64,000 nucleotides of DNA from Variovorax sp. PAMC28562 (GTDB lineage Bacteria > Pseudomonadota > Gammaproteobacteria > Burkholderiales > Burkholderiaceae_C), in contig NZ_CP060296.1 in the NCBI RefSeq assembly GCF_014303735.1, positions 372,001 to 436,000 on the forward strand. Direction: 5' to 3'. The notes beneath the pieces were generated by a model, which saw nothing but the letters and a program-made list of their open reading frames with translations, searched no databases and was not told the origin of the DNA. A program made the translations under genes and the position numbers. Of the stretch, positions 1 to 8,679 are shown piece by piece. Position 1 is the stretch's first letter. Every line of letters begins with the position of its first letter.

Positions 1-19
1 TCCAGGTTTTCGTATTCAT
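1..19 (-). CDS. Rubredoxin, 5' end only (partial)
   Basis: Only the first six codons lie in the window, reading MNTKTW on the minus strand and running off the left edge. Many rubredoxins of this bacterial group begin with a short Lys-Thr-Trp stretch just before the first iron-binding CxxCG motif. The gene is divergent from a ThiD-like gene followed by hemL, an arrangement I recall from Comamonadaceae. The call therefore rests on a six-residue match plus gene order; the iron ligands are outside the window. Confidence 0.4.
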
Positions 20-129
20 CGCAGCTTAAAGTCCCTGTACATAGAATGCAACGATTGTATCTAGGCGTATCACGATTACACGTGACCAACGTCTCACATA
101 TGCCACCATCGCGTGACACCAAACGGCGT

Positions 130-1110
130 ATGAAAACTTACTTACTACCGCCCGAGAACGCCCGCCTTAAGGACGATCTTAACGACCCTCCAACAACCGA
201 AGAAGACGAGGGGCTGGAGGTCGAAGGCCTGGATCCCCCCTGCGTGCTGGTTTTTAACGCGAGCGACCCCAGCGGCGCGGGTGGATTGGGATGCGATGCA
301 CTCGCCATGGCCTCCGTCGGCGCCCACATGTTGCCGGTCGTAACGGGCGCCTACGCACGCGACACCGCCGAAATTTTCGATCACTTTCCGTTCGATGAAG
401 AAGCCGTTGCCGAACAAACGCGTGCCATCCTGGAAGACGTCGAGGTGCAGCTGATCAAGGTCGGCTTCGTCGGAACGCCGGAGATCCTGAGCACAGTTGC
501 CGAAACCGCGACCGACTATCCCGAGGTACCACTGGTGGCGTACATGCCCAACCTGTCGTGGTGGGACGAGAACCTCATCGAGCCGTACCTCGACGCTTTC
601 CGCGAACTGCTGTTGCCGCAGACGACGGTTCTGGTCGGAAACCACAGCACCCTGTGGCGCTGGCTGTTGCCTGACTGGTCCGGCGACCGGCCACCCGGCG
701 CGCGCGACATCGCCAAGGCCGCGGGCGAGTTCGGCGTGCCCTACACGCTGGTGACCGGCATCATGCTGCCCGACCAGCACATCGACAACGTGCTGGCGTC
801 ACCGCAATCGGTGCTCGCGAGCGAGAAATACGAGCGGCTCGAAGCCGTGTTCTCCGGTGCTGGCGACACGCTGTCGGCTGCGCTCGCGGCACTGCTTGCC
901 AGCGGTACCGACCTGGTCGCAGCCACTGGCGAAGCGCTGAGCTATATGGATCGCTGTCTCGACGCAGGCTTCAGGCCGGGCATGGGGCACGTGATTCCCG
1001 ACCGCCTGTTCTGGGCGCAAGAAGAAGAAGAAGAAGATCTCGACGACGACCCTCCCGAAGTCGGAGACGCCTCCGATTTCGGCCTGCCTCCGCATGACAC
1101 CCGACACTGA
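130..1110 (+). CDS. ThiD-like hydroxymethylpyrimidine/phosphomethylpyrimidine kinase homologue
   Basis: A ribokinase-fold protein related to ThiD, which phosphorylates HMP and HMP-P in thiamine synthesis. The N-terminal nucleotide-fold motif reads NASDPSGAGGLGCD where typical ThiD has GSDpSGGAGIQAD, and the C-terminal ATP/anion-hole motif reads FSGAGDTLSAALAALLASG instead of GTGCTLS. The core is therefore recognisable but altered at substrate-binding positions, so it may be a paralogue with a changed activity. The protein carries an acidic linker at the N-terminus and an acidic tail (five consecutive GAA codons, then Asp-rich) that are not part of the kinase fold. In-frame ATGs also occur at 46 and 100; none has a clear Shine-Dalgarno, so the start is uncertain. 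hemL follows after 24 nt. Confidence 0.7.
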   Translation: MKTYLLPPENARLKDDLNDPPTTEEDEGLEVEGLDPPCVLVFNASDPSGAGGLGCDALAMASVGAHMLPVVTGAYARDTAEIFDHFPFDEEAVAEQTRAILEDVEVQLIKVGFVGTPEILSTVAETATDYPEVPLVAYMPNLSWWDENLIEPYLDAFRELLLPQTTVLVGNHSTLWRWLLPDWSGDRPPGARDIAKAAGEFGVPYTLVTGIMLPDQHIDNVLASPQSVLASEKYERLEAVFSGAGDTLSAALAALLASGTDLVAATGEALSYMDRCLDAGFRPGMGHVIPDRLFWAQEEEEEDLDDDPPEVGDASDFGLPPHDTRH

Positions 1111-1134
1111 TCTCTGGCACTGAAAAGCACTGAC

Positions 1135-2427
1135 ATGGCTACCGACCTCAACGAAACCCTTTTCGAGCGCGCTCGCGCCGTCATCCCCGGCGGCGTCAAT
1201 TCGCCGGTCCGCGCATTCAAGGCCGTGGGCGGCACGCCGCGCTTCGTCAAGCGCGCGCAAGGCGCTTACTTCTGGGACGCCAACGACAAGCGTTATGTCG
1301 ACTACATCGGCTCGTGGGGGCCGATGATCCTCGGACACGGACACCCGGCAGTGGTCGAAGCGGTGCAAAAGGCCATGCTCGACGGCTTCTCTTATGGCGC
1401 ACCGACCGAACGCGAAATCGAATTGGCAGAGGCCATCCTCGCGCTGGTGCCGTCCATGGAAATGGTGCGCCTCGTGAGCTCCGGCACCGAAGCGGCGATG
1501 AGTGCGTTGCGGCTCGCGCGCGGTGCCACCGGCCGCAAGTACATCATCAAGTTCGAAGGCTGTTATCACGGCCACGCCGACGCGTTGCTGGTCAAGGCTG
1601 GCTCCGGTCTCGCAACCTTCGGGCATCCGACTTCCGCCGGCGTGCCGCCCGAAGTCGTGCAGCACACGCTGGTTCTCGAATACAACAACATCACCCAATT
1701 GGAAGAGGCGTTCTCGCTGCACGGCCACGAACTCGCTTGCCTGATGATCGAAGCGATCGCCGGCAATATGAACTTCGTGCGCGCCACGCCCGAATTTGCG
1801 AAGCGCTGTCGCGAACTCTGCACTCAGCACGGCGCGCTGCTGGTGTTCGACGAAGTGATGACGGGTTTTCGCGTTGGCCTGCATGGCGCGCAGGGCGTGC
1901 TCGGCGTCACGCCCGACCTCACCGTGCTGGGCAAAGTGATCGGCGGCGGTATGCCACTGGCTGCGTTCGGCGGGCCGCGCGCCATCATGGAGCAGCTGGC
2001 GCCGCTCGGCCCGGTGTACCAGGCGGGCACGCTGTCGGGCAACCCGGTCGCCACCGCATGCGGTTTGGCGACGCTCAAGGAAGTGGCCAAGCCCGGCTTC
2101 TTCGAAGGGCTCGGCCGGAGGACGCGTTCGCTGACCGACGGCCTGCGCGCCGCTGCGAAGGCAGAGGGCCTGCCCTTCAACGCCGACAGCGAAGGCGGCA
2201 TGTTCGGTTTCTTCTTGATGGATGCACTGCCGCAAAACTACGCGACGGTGATGACGACCGACAACGCCAAGTTCAACGCGCTGTTTCACGGCCTGCTCGA
2301 CCGCGGCGTCTACATCGCGCCGGCTTTGTATGAAGCCGGGTTCGTCAGCGCGGCGCACAGCGAAGAAGACATTGCCGCGACCATCGCGTCTGCGCGCGAG
2401 ATCTTCAAGACACTGGCAAATCGGTAA
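1135..2427 (+). CDS. hemL: Glutamate-1-semialdehyde 2,1-aminomutase
   Basis: PLP-dependent cytosolic enzyme that converts glutamate-1-semialdehyde to 5-aminolevulinate in the C5 route to haem. The 430 aa length is typical. The N-terminus [19 protein letters not shown] is the family hallmark, the phosphate-binding [15 protein letters not shown] lies near residues 115-130, and the PLP lysine sits in [11 protein letters not shown] at about residue 266. The conserved GTLSGNP segment follows. It lies directly downstream of the ThiD-like gene on the same strand, possibly co-transcribed. Confidence 0.96.
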   Translation: MATDLNETLFERARAVIPGGVNSPVRAFKAVGGTPRFVKRAQGAYFWDANDKRYVDYIGSWGPMILGHGHPAVVEAVQKAMLDGFSYGAPTEREIELAEAILALVPSMEMVRLVSSGTEAAMSALRLARGATGRKYIIKFEGCYHGHADALLVKAGSGLATFGHPTSAGVPPEVVQHTLVLEYNNITQLEEAFSLHGHELACLMIEAIAGNMNFVRATPEFAKRCRELCTQHGALLVFDEVMTGFRVGLHGAQGVLGVTPDLTVLGKVIGGGMPLAAFGGPRAIMEQLAPLGPVYQAGTLSGNPVATACGLATLKEVAKPGFFEGLGRRTRSLTDGLRAAAKAEGLPFNADSEGGMFGFFLMDALPQNYATVMTTDNAKFNALFHGLLDRGVYIAPALYEAGFVSAAHSEEDIAATIASAREIFKTLANR

Positions 2428-2495
2428 GCGCGCCAGCCGCTGCAGCTAAGCGCTGGCTCCTGTGCATCGGCCAACGGTGCCGATGTCCGCCTTGC

Positions 2496-2909
2496 TCACT
2501 GCTGCGACGGCTGCGACGGCTGCGACAGCACCCATTTTGCGAGGAGCGCCGCATCGGCTTCGCTCACCTGCGGTTGCCGCGGCATGATCAGGCGACCCCA
2601 GACACCGACGCCGCCGCTGCGAATCTTGGCAGCCAGATGCAAAGGTGCGCCTGCATCGTCGCGGTAGCGCGCCGCGACCTGCGCGAAGCCCGGGCCGACC
2701 TGCGTGTGGACCAGCCCGTGGCACGACAGGCAGCCGGATTTGTTGGCCAACGCCTGTCCTTGAACTGACGCGGTCGCGACCGTGGTCGCCGCTGTCTGCG
2801 CCCACACCGCCGACCCGCTGCCTGCCACCACAACTGCAACTGCAACCGCAACTGCGCCCCACCATCGCCCGGCTATCGGCCGCACTCGACACCCCCGCCA
2901 GTGGCGCAT
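2496..2909 (-). CDS. Class I c-type cytochrome, small periplasmic
   Basis: A 137 aa exported mono-haem cytochrome. A long Ala/Val-rich signal segment ends near SAVWAQ (about residue 38). The haem-binding CLSCH motif follows, and the axial methionine is probably in RLIMPRQPQVSEADAALLAKWVLS, the usual C-terminal helix of c551/c5-type proteins. Two short repeats lie inside the gene: four CAACTG-type units encode an Ala/Val run in the signal peptide, and three 9-bp units encode Ser-Gln-Pro at the C-terminus. It is the last gene of the dusB-fis-purH series, starting 15 nt after purH. The electron partner cannot be told from the sequence. Confidence 0.85.
   Translation of the reverse strand: MRHWRGCRVRPIAGRWWGAVAVAVAVVVAGSGSAVWAQTAATTVATASVQGQALANKSGCLSCHGLVHTQVGPGFAQVAARYRDDAGAPLHLAAKIRSGGVGVWGRLIMPRQPQVSEADAALLAKWVLSQPSQPSQQ
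2501..2527. repeat. Three 9-bp tandem units (gctgcgacg)
   Basis: Two perfect copies and one with a last-base change. Read on the minus strand they encode the repeated Ser-Gln-Pro at the C-terminus of the cytochrome. A change in unit number would keep the reading frame. Confidence 0.8.
2831..2854. repeat. Hexanucleotide tract, four CAACTG units
   Basis: The third unit is CAACCG; the others are identical. It encodes alternating Ala and Val in the cytochrome c signal peptide on the minus strand. The same hexamer recurs three times near the start of the M61 peptidase gene. Confidence 0.8.
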
Positions 2910-2924
2910 GTTTTCAATGCCGCT

Positions 2925-4532
2925 TCAATGCCGAAAGTGCCGCACGCCGCTGAGCACCATCACCACGCCGCGCTCGTCGGCTGCATCGATCACTTCCTGG
3001 TCGCGCATCGAGCCACCGGGTTGAATGACGCTGCTCGCACCGGCATCGACAACAACATCGAGCCCGTCGCGGAACGGGAAAAAGGCATCACTCGCAACCG
3101 CAGATTTCTTCAACGACAGCCCTGCATGCTCGGCCTTGATGCTCGCGATGCGTGCCGAGTCGAGGCGGCTCATCTGGCCCGCGCCGACGCCCATCGTCAT
3201 GCCACCAGCACAGAACACGATCGCGTTGCTCTTGACGAACTTGGCGACCTTCCATGCGAACAGCAGGTCTTCGAGTTGCTCGGCGGTCGGCTGCTTCTTG
3301 CTGACCACCTTGAGTTCGCTCGCGGCGAGAACGCGGTTGTCGGCGGTCTGCATCAGCAGGCCGGAGCCGACACGCTTGACGTCGACCGCGTTGCGCCCAT
3401 TGTCCCAATCGGTCGCGCCGCCCGGCGGCAGTGCGATCTCGAGCACGCGCACGTTGAGCTTGGCCTTGGTCGCCTGAAACACGGCGAGTGCTTCGGCCGT
3501 GTAGCCGGGCGCCATCAGCACCTCGACGAACTGCTTGTTGATTTCTTGCGCGGTGGCTGCGTCCACTGGGCGATTGAACGCGATGATGCCGCCGAAGGCC
3601 GAAGTCGGATCGGTCTTGAACGCCTTTGCATAAGCCTCGGCCGCATCCTTGCCGACCGCCACGCCGCAAGGATTGGCGTGCTTCACGATCACGCATGCAG
3701 GAACGTCGAAGCTCTTGACGCATTCCCAGGCCGCATCGGCATCGGCGATGTTGTTGTAGCTCAACTCCTTGCCTTGCAACTGCTTCGCGCTGACCAGCGA
3801 TCCCGGCGCCGGGAACAGGTCGCGGTAGAACGCGGCCTGCTGGTGCGGGTTCTCGCCGTAACGCAGATCCTGCAGCTTGACGAAGCGGCCGTTGGTCTGC
3901 GCGGGGAACAGCGCACGCGTCGGCGCGGGCTGGCCGATGCTGGCGTCGAAGTCGATGGCAGAGAGATAGTCACTGATCGCGCCGTCGTACTGGCTGATGC
4001 GATTGAAGGCGGCCACCGAGAAAGCGAACCTGGTCTTGTCGGTCAGCTTGCCGTTGGCCCTGAGTTCGGCCAGTGCCTGCGGGTACTGCGCGGCATCGGT
4101 CAGCACGCCGACGTCTTGCCAGTTCTTGGCCGCGCTGCGCACCATCGCCGGCCCGCCGATGTCGATGTTCTCGATCGCGTCTTCCAGCGTGCAGCCGGGC
4201 TTGGCGACGGTCGATTCGAACGGGTAAAGATTGACCACCAGCAAATCGATCGCCTCGATGTCGTGCGCGTCGATGGCCGCCACATGCGCCGGCACATCGC
4301 GGCGCGCGAGCAAGCCACCGTGGATCTTGGGGTGCAGTGTCTTGACCCGGCCATCGAGCATCTCGGGAAAGCCCGTGTGGTCGGCGACTTCCGTCACCGG
4401 CAAGCCGGCATCGGCAAGAAGCTTGGCGGTGCCGCCGGTCGAGAGCAGCTTGATGTCGAGCGCGTGCAACGCCTGGGCGAATTCGAGGATTCCGGTCTTG
4501 TCGGAAACGGAGATCAGTGCGGTGAGTGCCAT
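2925..4532 (-). CDS. purH: Bifunctional AICAR transformylase / IMP cyclohydrolase
   Basis: Catalyses the last two steps of purine synthesis: formylation of AICAR with 10-formyl-THF, then ring closure to IMP. The length of 535 aa is typical. The N-terminal MGS-like IMP cyclohydrolase domain (about 1-150) contains [24 protein letters not shown] and [18 protein letters not shown]. The C-terminal transformylase part contains [15 protein letters not shown] near residue 280 and ends with [14 protein letters not shown]. It follows fis by 52 nt in a dusB-fis-purH order known from betaproteobacteria. Confidence 0.97.
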   Translation of the reverse strand: MALTALISVSDKTGILEFAQALHALDIKLLSTGGTAKLLADAGLPVTEVADHTGFPEMLDGRVKTLHPKIHGGLLARRDVPAHVAAIDAHDIEAIDLLVVNLYPFESTVAKPGCTLEDAIENIDIGGPAMVRSAAKNWQDVGVLTDAAQYPQALAELRANGKLTDKTRFAFSVAAFNRISQYDGAISDYLSAIDFDASIGQPAPTRALFPAQTNGRFVKLQDLRYGENPHQQAAFYRDLFPAPGSLVSAKQLQGKELSYNNIADADAAWECVKSFDVPACVIVKHANPCGVAVGKDAAEAYAKAFKTDPTSAFGGIIAFNRPVDAATAQEINKQFVEVLMAPGYTAEALAVFQATKAKLNVRVLEIALPPGGATDWDNGRNAVDVKRVGSGLLMQTADNRVLAASELKVVSKKQPTAEQLEDLLFAWKVAKFVKSNAIVFCAGGMTMGVGAGQMSRLDSARIASIKAEHAGLSLKKSAVASDAFFPFRDGLDVVVDAGASSVIQPGGSMRDQEVIDAADERGVVMVLSGVRHFRH

Positions 4533-4584
4533 GAGGTGCTTTGTTGCTTCGTGTTTTTTCTTCTGCTACGGTGTGCTTGCGCAC

Positions 4585-4821
4585 TTACTTAAGCAACTTG
4601 TGTTCGACCAGTTTCTTGCGCAGCGTGTTGCGATTGAGACCGAGCCACTGCGCGGCGCGCGACTGGTTGCCCTCGGCCCGCGTCATGACGACGTCGAGCA
4701 ATGGCTTTTCGACCACGCGCACGAGCATCTCGTACATACCGTCGGGCTCGGTGCCGCGCAGATCGCGAAAGTAACTGTCGAGGCTGGTGCGCACGCAGTC
4801 TTCAATGTGTTTTTTGCTCAT
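4585..4821 (-). CDS. fis: Fis family DNA-binding protein
   Basis: A 78 aa nucleoid-associated protein and transcription factor. The C-terminal Fis-type helix-turn-helix is clear: NQSRAAQWLGLNRNTLRKKLVEHKLL. The start was set at the internal ATG giving MSKKHIED, because this matches the usual length and lies 29 nt after the dusB stop; an ORF extension to 4854 would overlap dusB and adds a non-Fis segment. It lies between dusB and purH on the same strand. In this group Fis acts as a dimer that bends DNA and also regulates rRNA and recombination loci. Confidence 0.93.
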   Translation of the reverse strand: MSKKHIEDCVRTSLDSYFRDLRGTEPDGMYEMLVRVVEKPLLDVVMTRAEGNQSRAAQWLGLNRNTLRKKLVEHKLLK

Positions 4822-4850
4822 GCTTGTTCTCTGCTTCTCTTCTTCTCTTC

Positions 4851-5927
4851 TCATTCAGCGGTGGTGACCGCTTCCTCGTTCCCCATCGTCCCCATTGCGT
4901 CGGTCTGCCCTTCGGCAAGGCGGTACGTCGGCATGCGGTCCATGCGGACCCCAAGCTCATCGAAATATTCGCCGACCGCGCGCAGTTGCAATGCGCTGTC
5001 TTCGATCGTATTCATGCGGGCCCGGAACGCCTCGCCATCCGGCAGGCCGCGAACGTACCAGCCGATGTGTTTGCGGGCAGTGCGCACACCGCTGTACTCA
5101 CCGTACAAACCATGGTGCTCTTGAAGATGGTCGAGCAGCAATCGCCGTACTTCGGCAACGAGCGGTGGCGCAAGGTGCGTTCCGGTTTCCAGGAAGTGCG
5201 CGATCTCGCGAAAGATCCATGGGCGGCCTTGCGCGGCGCGGCCGATCATCACCGCATCGGCACCGGTCGCTGCCAGCACGTCGCGTGCTTTCTCCGGGCT
5301 GGTCACGTCGCCGTTGGCAACCACGGGCACACGCACCGCGGCCTTCACTGCCGCGATGGTGTCGTACTCGGCGGCACCCTTGTAGCCCTGCTCGCGCGTG
5401 CGGCCATGCACCGTCAGCATCTGCACGCCGGCTGCTTCGAAATCACGCGCCAGCTTCACTGCGTTGCGACGATCGTCGCTCCAACCGGTTCGCATCTTGA
5501 GCGTGACGGGCACGCCATGCGGCGCTGCAGCAGCCACCACCGCTTCGACGATTTCGAGAGCGAGCGGCTCGTCGCGCATCAATGCGGAGCCCGCCCATTT
5601 GTTGCACACCTTCTTGGCGGGGCAACCCATGTTGATATCGATGATCTGCGCGCCGCGATCGATGTTGTATTGCGCTGCTTCGGCCATCATTGCCGCATCG
5701 GTGCCAGCGATCTGCACCGAGATCGGACCGGGCTCACCCACATGATCGGCACGGCGCGACGTCTTGAGCGAGCCCCACAGATCCCTTCGCGAAGTGACCA
5801 TCTCGCTCACTGCATAACCGGCACCGAGTTGTCGGCACAGCATGCGAAACGGCCTGTCGGTCACGCCGGCCATGGGCGCGACGAACAGGCGGTTTTCCAG
5901 CGTGATGTTGCCGATCTGCATTGTCAT
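4851..5927 (-). CDS. dusB: tRNA-dihydrouridine synthase B
   Basis: Flavoenzyme reducing specific uridines in the tRNA D-loop. It is a 358 aa TIM-barrel protein starting MTMQIGNITLENRLFVAPMAGVTDRPFR. The catalytic cysteine lies in INMGCPAKKVCNKWAGSALM, followed by RTGWSDDRRNAVKLA, the HGRTREQGYKG segment and the FMN phosphate site NGDVTSPEKA and GADAVMIGRAAQGRPW. The start is chosen by family alignment; ATGs at 5921 and 5984 are also in frame, with no strong Shine-Dalgarno at any of them. It heads the dusB-fis-purH-cytochrome series. Confidence 0.95.
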   Translation of the reverse strand: MTMQIGNITLENRLFVAPMAGVTDRPFRMLCRQLGAGYAVSEMVTSRRDLWGSLKTSRRADHVGEPGPISVQIAGTDAAMMAEAAQYNIDRGAQIIDINMGCPAKKVCNKWAGSALMRDEPLALEIVEAVVAAAAPHGVPVTLKMRTGWSDDRRNAVKLARDFEAAGVQMLTVHGRTREQGYKGAAEYDTIAAVKAAVRVPVVANGDVTSPEKARDVLAATGADAVMIGRAAQGRPWIFREIAHFLETGTHLAPPLVAEVRRLLLDHLQEHHGLYGEYSGVRTARKHIGWYVRGLPDGEAFRARMNTIEDSALQLRAVGEYFDELGVRMDRMPTYRLAEGQTDAMGTMGNEEAVTTAE

Positions 5928-6149
5928 GAAAGTGGAAGCGGGTGTGCTGTCGGCTGCTGAAAAATGAGGCACGATTGTAGCCATGCCGCGTTTCAGTGAC
6001 TGAAACGATTTGCACGAATATTTGCCTCGGGTTTGCGAGCCCGTTCGCGACGTTGGTCGCCCGTTCTTCAGCCGTCCTGACCGGTGCCCGCCCGATCGCG
6101 CATTTTTCCCACAACGTGGACAAAGCACCGCTTCCTATACTGCGCGACC

Positions 6150-6620
6150 ATGCAAGCCTGGCTCGACTCTCTTCTCGCACTGCTCGCGCTCCCGCAATAC
6201 GGGCTGTCGACGCTTTTCATCGCCGCTTTCGTATCGGCCACGCTGGTGCCGGTCGGGTCCGAGCCGTTTCTATTCGGCCTTCTCAAGTTGAACCCGTCGA
6301 TGTTCTGGCCGGCCATCGGCGTCGCGACCCTTGGCAACACTTTGGGCGGCGCCGTCGACTGGTGGATGGGTTATGGCGCTCACCAGGTCGCCGACAAGTA
6401 TTCGAATTCCAAGCACCACACGCGCGTGCTCAAGTGGCTTGAAAAGCTCGGTCCCAAAGCGTGCCTCTTGAGTTGGCTGCCGCTGGTCGGCGATCCGCTG
6501 TGCGCGGTCGCCGGCTGGCTCAAACTTTCATTCTGGCCATGCGTTTTCTATATGGCGGTCGGCAAATTTGCGCGCTACATCACGATGACGGTCGCGCTGC
6601 TCTACATCTGGCCAGAGTAA
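6150..6620 (+). CDS. YqaA family inner-membrane protein
   Basis: A 156 aa integral membrane protein of the YqaA group, related to the DedA/SNARE-associated family. The signature PVGSEPFLFGLL followed by GNTLGGAVDWWMGYG is present, then KHHTRVLKWLEKLGPKACLLSWLPLVGDPLCAVAGWLKLSFWP. Four or so hydrophobic segments are visible. The function of the family is not settled; DedA relatives are linked to membrane lipid handling. It is a single gene facing the glutathione transferase gene, whose stop is 8 nt away on the other strand. Confidence 0.85.
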   Translation: MQAWLDSLLALLALPQYGLSTLFIAAFVSATLVPVGSEPFLFGLLKLNPSMFWPAIGVATLGNTLGGAVDWWMGYGAHQVADKYSNSKHHTRVLKWLEKLGPKACLLSWLPLVGDPLCAVAGWLKLSFWPCVFYMAVGKFARYITMTVALLYIWPE

Positions 6621-6628
6621 GGAAGCGC

Positions 6629-7303
6629 TCAGCTCGCCAGGGCGTACGGCCCGCCCCGTTCGAGTGCGCGCTTGTATGCAGGGCGCGCATGGATGCGATC
6701 GAGATAGGCCATGAGCTTGGGGCGGGTCGCATCGAGGCCGCCGCGCGCTTTTGCAGCTTCGACCGGGAAACTCATCTGGATGTCGGCACCGGTAAAGTTC
6801 TCTCCAGCGAACCAGCGGCTCTTGCCGAGCTCGCCTTCCATGAAGTCGAGATGCGCCTTGATGTTCGGTGTGATGAAGCCAGCCTTGGCCCTGGCAGCGA
6901 TGGATTTGGCGATCGGCTTCACGAAGAAAGGCATCTTGCCGTTCTCGATCTTGTCGAAGATCAACTTCAACAGCAGCGGCGGCATGGCAGAACCCTCTGC
7001 GTAGTGCAGCCAGTACCGATAACGCAGTGCTTCCGGCGTTCCCGCGGCAGGTGCCAATCGGCCTTCACCAAAACGCTCTATCACCGTCTCGACAATCGCT
7101 CCGGACTCTGCCAACGTCAACCCATCCTCGGTCGTCACGACGGGCGATTTGCCCAGCGGATGTACGGCGCGCAACTCGGGTGGTGCCAGCATCGTCTGCG
7201 GGTTGCGCTCGTAGCGAACGACTTCGTATGGCAGTGCGAGCTCTTCGAGCAGCCAGAGCACGCGTTGCGAGCGCGAATTGTTGAGATGGTGAACGGTGAT
7301 CAT
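6629..7303 (-). CDS. Glutathione S-transferase
   Basis: A cytosolic 224 aa GST. The N-terminal thioredoxin-like half starts MITVHHLNNSRSQRVLWLLEELALPYEVVRY and contains HPLGKSPVV followed by ESGAIVETVIERF, the glutathione gamma-glutamyl contact region. The C-terminal half is helical, with FTGADIQMSFPVEAA as the N-capping box region. A Ser (SRS) stands where Cys or Tyr occurs in other classes. The substrate cannot be inferred. Confidence 0.9.
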   Translation of the reverse strand: MITVHHLNNSRSQRVLWLLEELALPYEVVRYERNPQTMLAPPELRAVHPLGKSPVVTTEDGLTLAESGAIVETVIERFGEGRLAPAAGTPEALRYRYWLHYAEGSAMPPLLLKLIFDKIENGKMPFFVKPIAKSIAARAKAGFITPNIKAHLDFMEGELGKSRWFAGENFTGADIQMSFPVEAAKARGGLDATRPKLMAYLDRIHARPAYKRALERGGPYALAS

Positions 7304-7386
7304 GAGAGTCGCAAGATGCGAACGAATTCTGGAAGGACCGGCAGTCTAACGACGCTGCTGGCGTCAGGGCTCGCGTTCGATGCGAC

Positions 7387-8478
7387 TCAGGAACTGAACA
7401 GGAAGTTCATCACGTCGCCATCCTTGACGACGTATTCCTTGCCTTCGCTGCGCATCTTTCCGGCGTCCTTCGAGCCCTGCTCGCCCTTGAAGGTGATGTA
7501 GTCGTTGAAGGCGATGGTCTGGGCGCGGATGTAGCCCTTTTCGAAGTCGCCATGGATCACGCCCGCCGCTTGCGGGCCGGTGTCGCCGATATGAATGGTC
7601 CAGGCGCGCACTTCTTTCACGCCGGCGGTGAAATAGGTTTGCAGGCCGAGCAGCTGGTAGGCCGCGCGAATCAGCCGGTTCAGGCCCGGCTCTTCCTGGC
7701 CGATTTCGGCGAGGAACATCTTCTTGTCCTCGTCGTCCATCTCGGACAGGTCGGCTTCGATCTTGGCGCAGATGGCCACCACCGGCGCCTTCTGCTTGTC
7801 GGCGTATTCACGCAGTCGATCGAGGTACGGATTGTTCTCGAAGCCGTCTTCGGCCACGTTGCCGACGAACATCGCCGGCTTGGCGGTGATGAGCGTGAAC
7901 GACCTGACCAGCGGTTGTTCGTCTTTCGTGAATTCGAGCGCGCGCACCGGAATGTTTTCGTTCAGGGCGGCCTGGCATTTCTCGAGCAGGGCCACCAGCT
8001 TGATGGACTCCTTGTCGCCCGAACGCGCCGTTTTGCCGTGGCGATGCAGCGCCTTCTCTACCGTGGCGAGGTCGGCCAGGCACAGCTCGGTCTGGATCAC
8101 TTCGATGTCGGAGATCGGATCGATCTTGCCCGCCACATGAATCACGTTGTCATCGTCGAAGCAGCGCACCACGTTCACCGTGGCGTCGGTTTCGCGAATG
8201 TGCGCCAGGAACTTGTTGCCCAGTCCTTCACCGGTGCTGGCGCCGGCCACCAAGCCCGCGATGTCGACGAATTCGACGATGGCCGGAACGATGCGCTCCG
8301 GCTTCACGATCTCGCTCAGTTGCGCCAGCCGCGGGTCGGGCACTTCGACCACGCCGACATTCGGCTCGATGGTGCAGAAGGGATAGTTTTCCGCTGCGAT
8401 ACCGGCCTTGGTCAACGCGTTGAAAAGGGTGGATTTACCGACGTTGGGCAGGCCGACGATGCCGCATTGCAAACTCAT
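7387..8478 (-). CDS. ychF: Redox-regulated ribosome-associated ATPase YchF
   Basis: Obg-family P-loop protein that prefers ATP and binds ribosomes. It is 363 aa long, the typical length. The G1 motif is GLPNVGKST near the N-terminus, [20 protein letters not shown] is the switch/G3 region, and the TGS domain forms the C-terminus, ending in [17 protein letters not shown]. It is transcribed away from the rbs operon. Confidence 0.96.
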   Translation of the reverse strand: MSLQCGIVGLPNVGKSTLFNALTKAGIAAENYPFCTIEPNVGVVEVPDPRLAQLSEIVKPERIVPAIVEFVDIAGLVAGASTGEGLGNKFLAHIRETDATVNVVRCFDDDNVIHVAGKIDPISDIEVIQTELCLADLATVEKALHRHGKTARSGDKESIKLVALLEKCQAALNENIPVRALEFTKDEQPLVRSFTLITAKPAMFVGNVAEDGFENNPYLDRLREYADKQKAPVVAICAKIEADLSEMDDEDKKMFLAEIGQEEPGLNRLIRAAYQLLGLQTYFTAGVKEVRAWTIHIGDTGPQAAGVIHGDFEKGYIRAQTIAFNDYITFKGEQGSKDAGKMRSEGKEYVVKDGDVMNFLFSS

Positions 8479-8593
8479 GGAGGTCCTCTGGAATCAACCC
8501 GCGATTTTAGGCGAGGACCTCGACGCTTCGACGTCGCGCAACTTCCGACGGATTCCGGGCGCTTCGCATGCCGCATAAGGGTAAAACCCGACG

Positions 8594-8618
8594 CGCAAAC
8601 GTTTGCGCAAACGTTTGC
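8594..8618. promoter_or_regulatory. Tandem LacI-family operators before rbsB
   Basis: Two perfect 12-bp palindromes GCAAACGTTTGC sit back to back (8595-8606 and 8607-8618), centres exactly 12 bp apart. The core CAAACGTTTG has the form of RbsR/PurR-type operators with a central CG step. They lie about 62 bp before the rbsB start, and the operon encodes its own LacI-type regulator, so the likely ligand is RbsR. The tight spacing would place two dimers in contact on one DNA region. Confidence 0.8.
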
Positions 8619-8679
8619 TTTGACTACGATCGGAGTCCCGGCAACAGACCGGAGCCCATCCATTTTCAGGAGACACACC

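Noticed and set aside
799..2358. 519 aa minus-strand ORF
   Set aside because: It lies antisense to hemL and the ThiD-like gene; its composition (His, Arg, Gln, Val-rich) is that of a high-GC shadow frame and it shows no family motif.
4701..5960. 419 aa plus-strand ORF
   Set aside because: It is antisense to dusB, which has all its family motifs; the ORF has none.
7552..8679. N-terminal extension of the rbsB reading frame
   Set aside because: The open frame runs antisense across ychF; the GTG at 8680 with its ribosome site and signal peptide is the real start.
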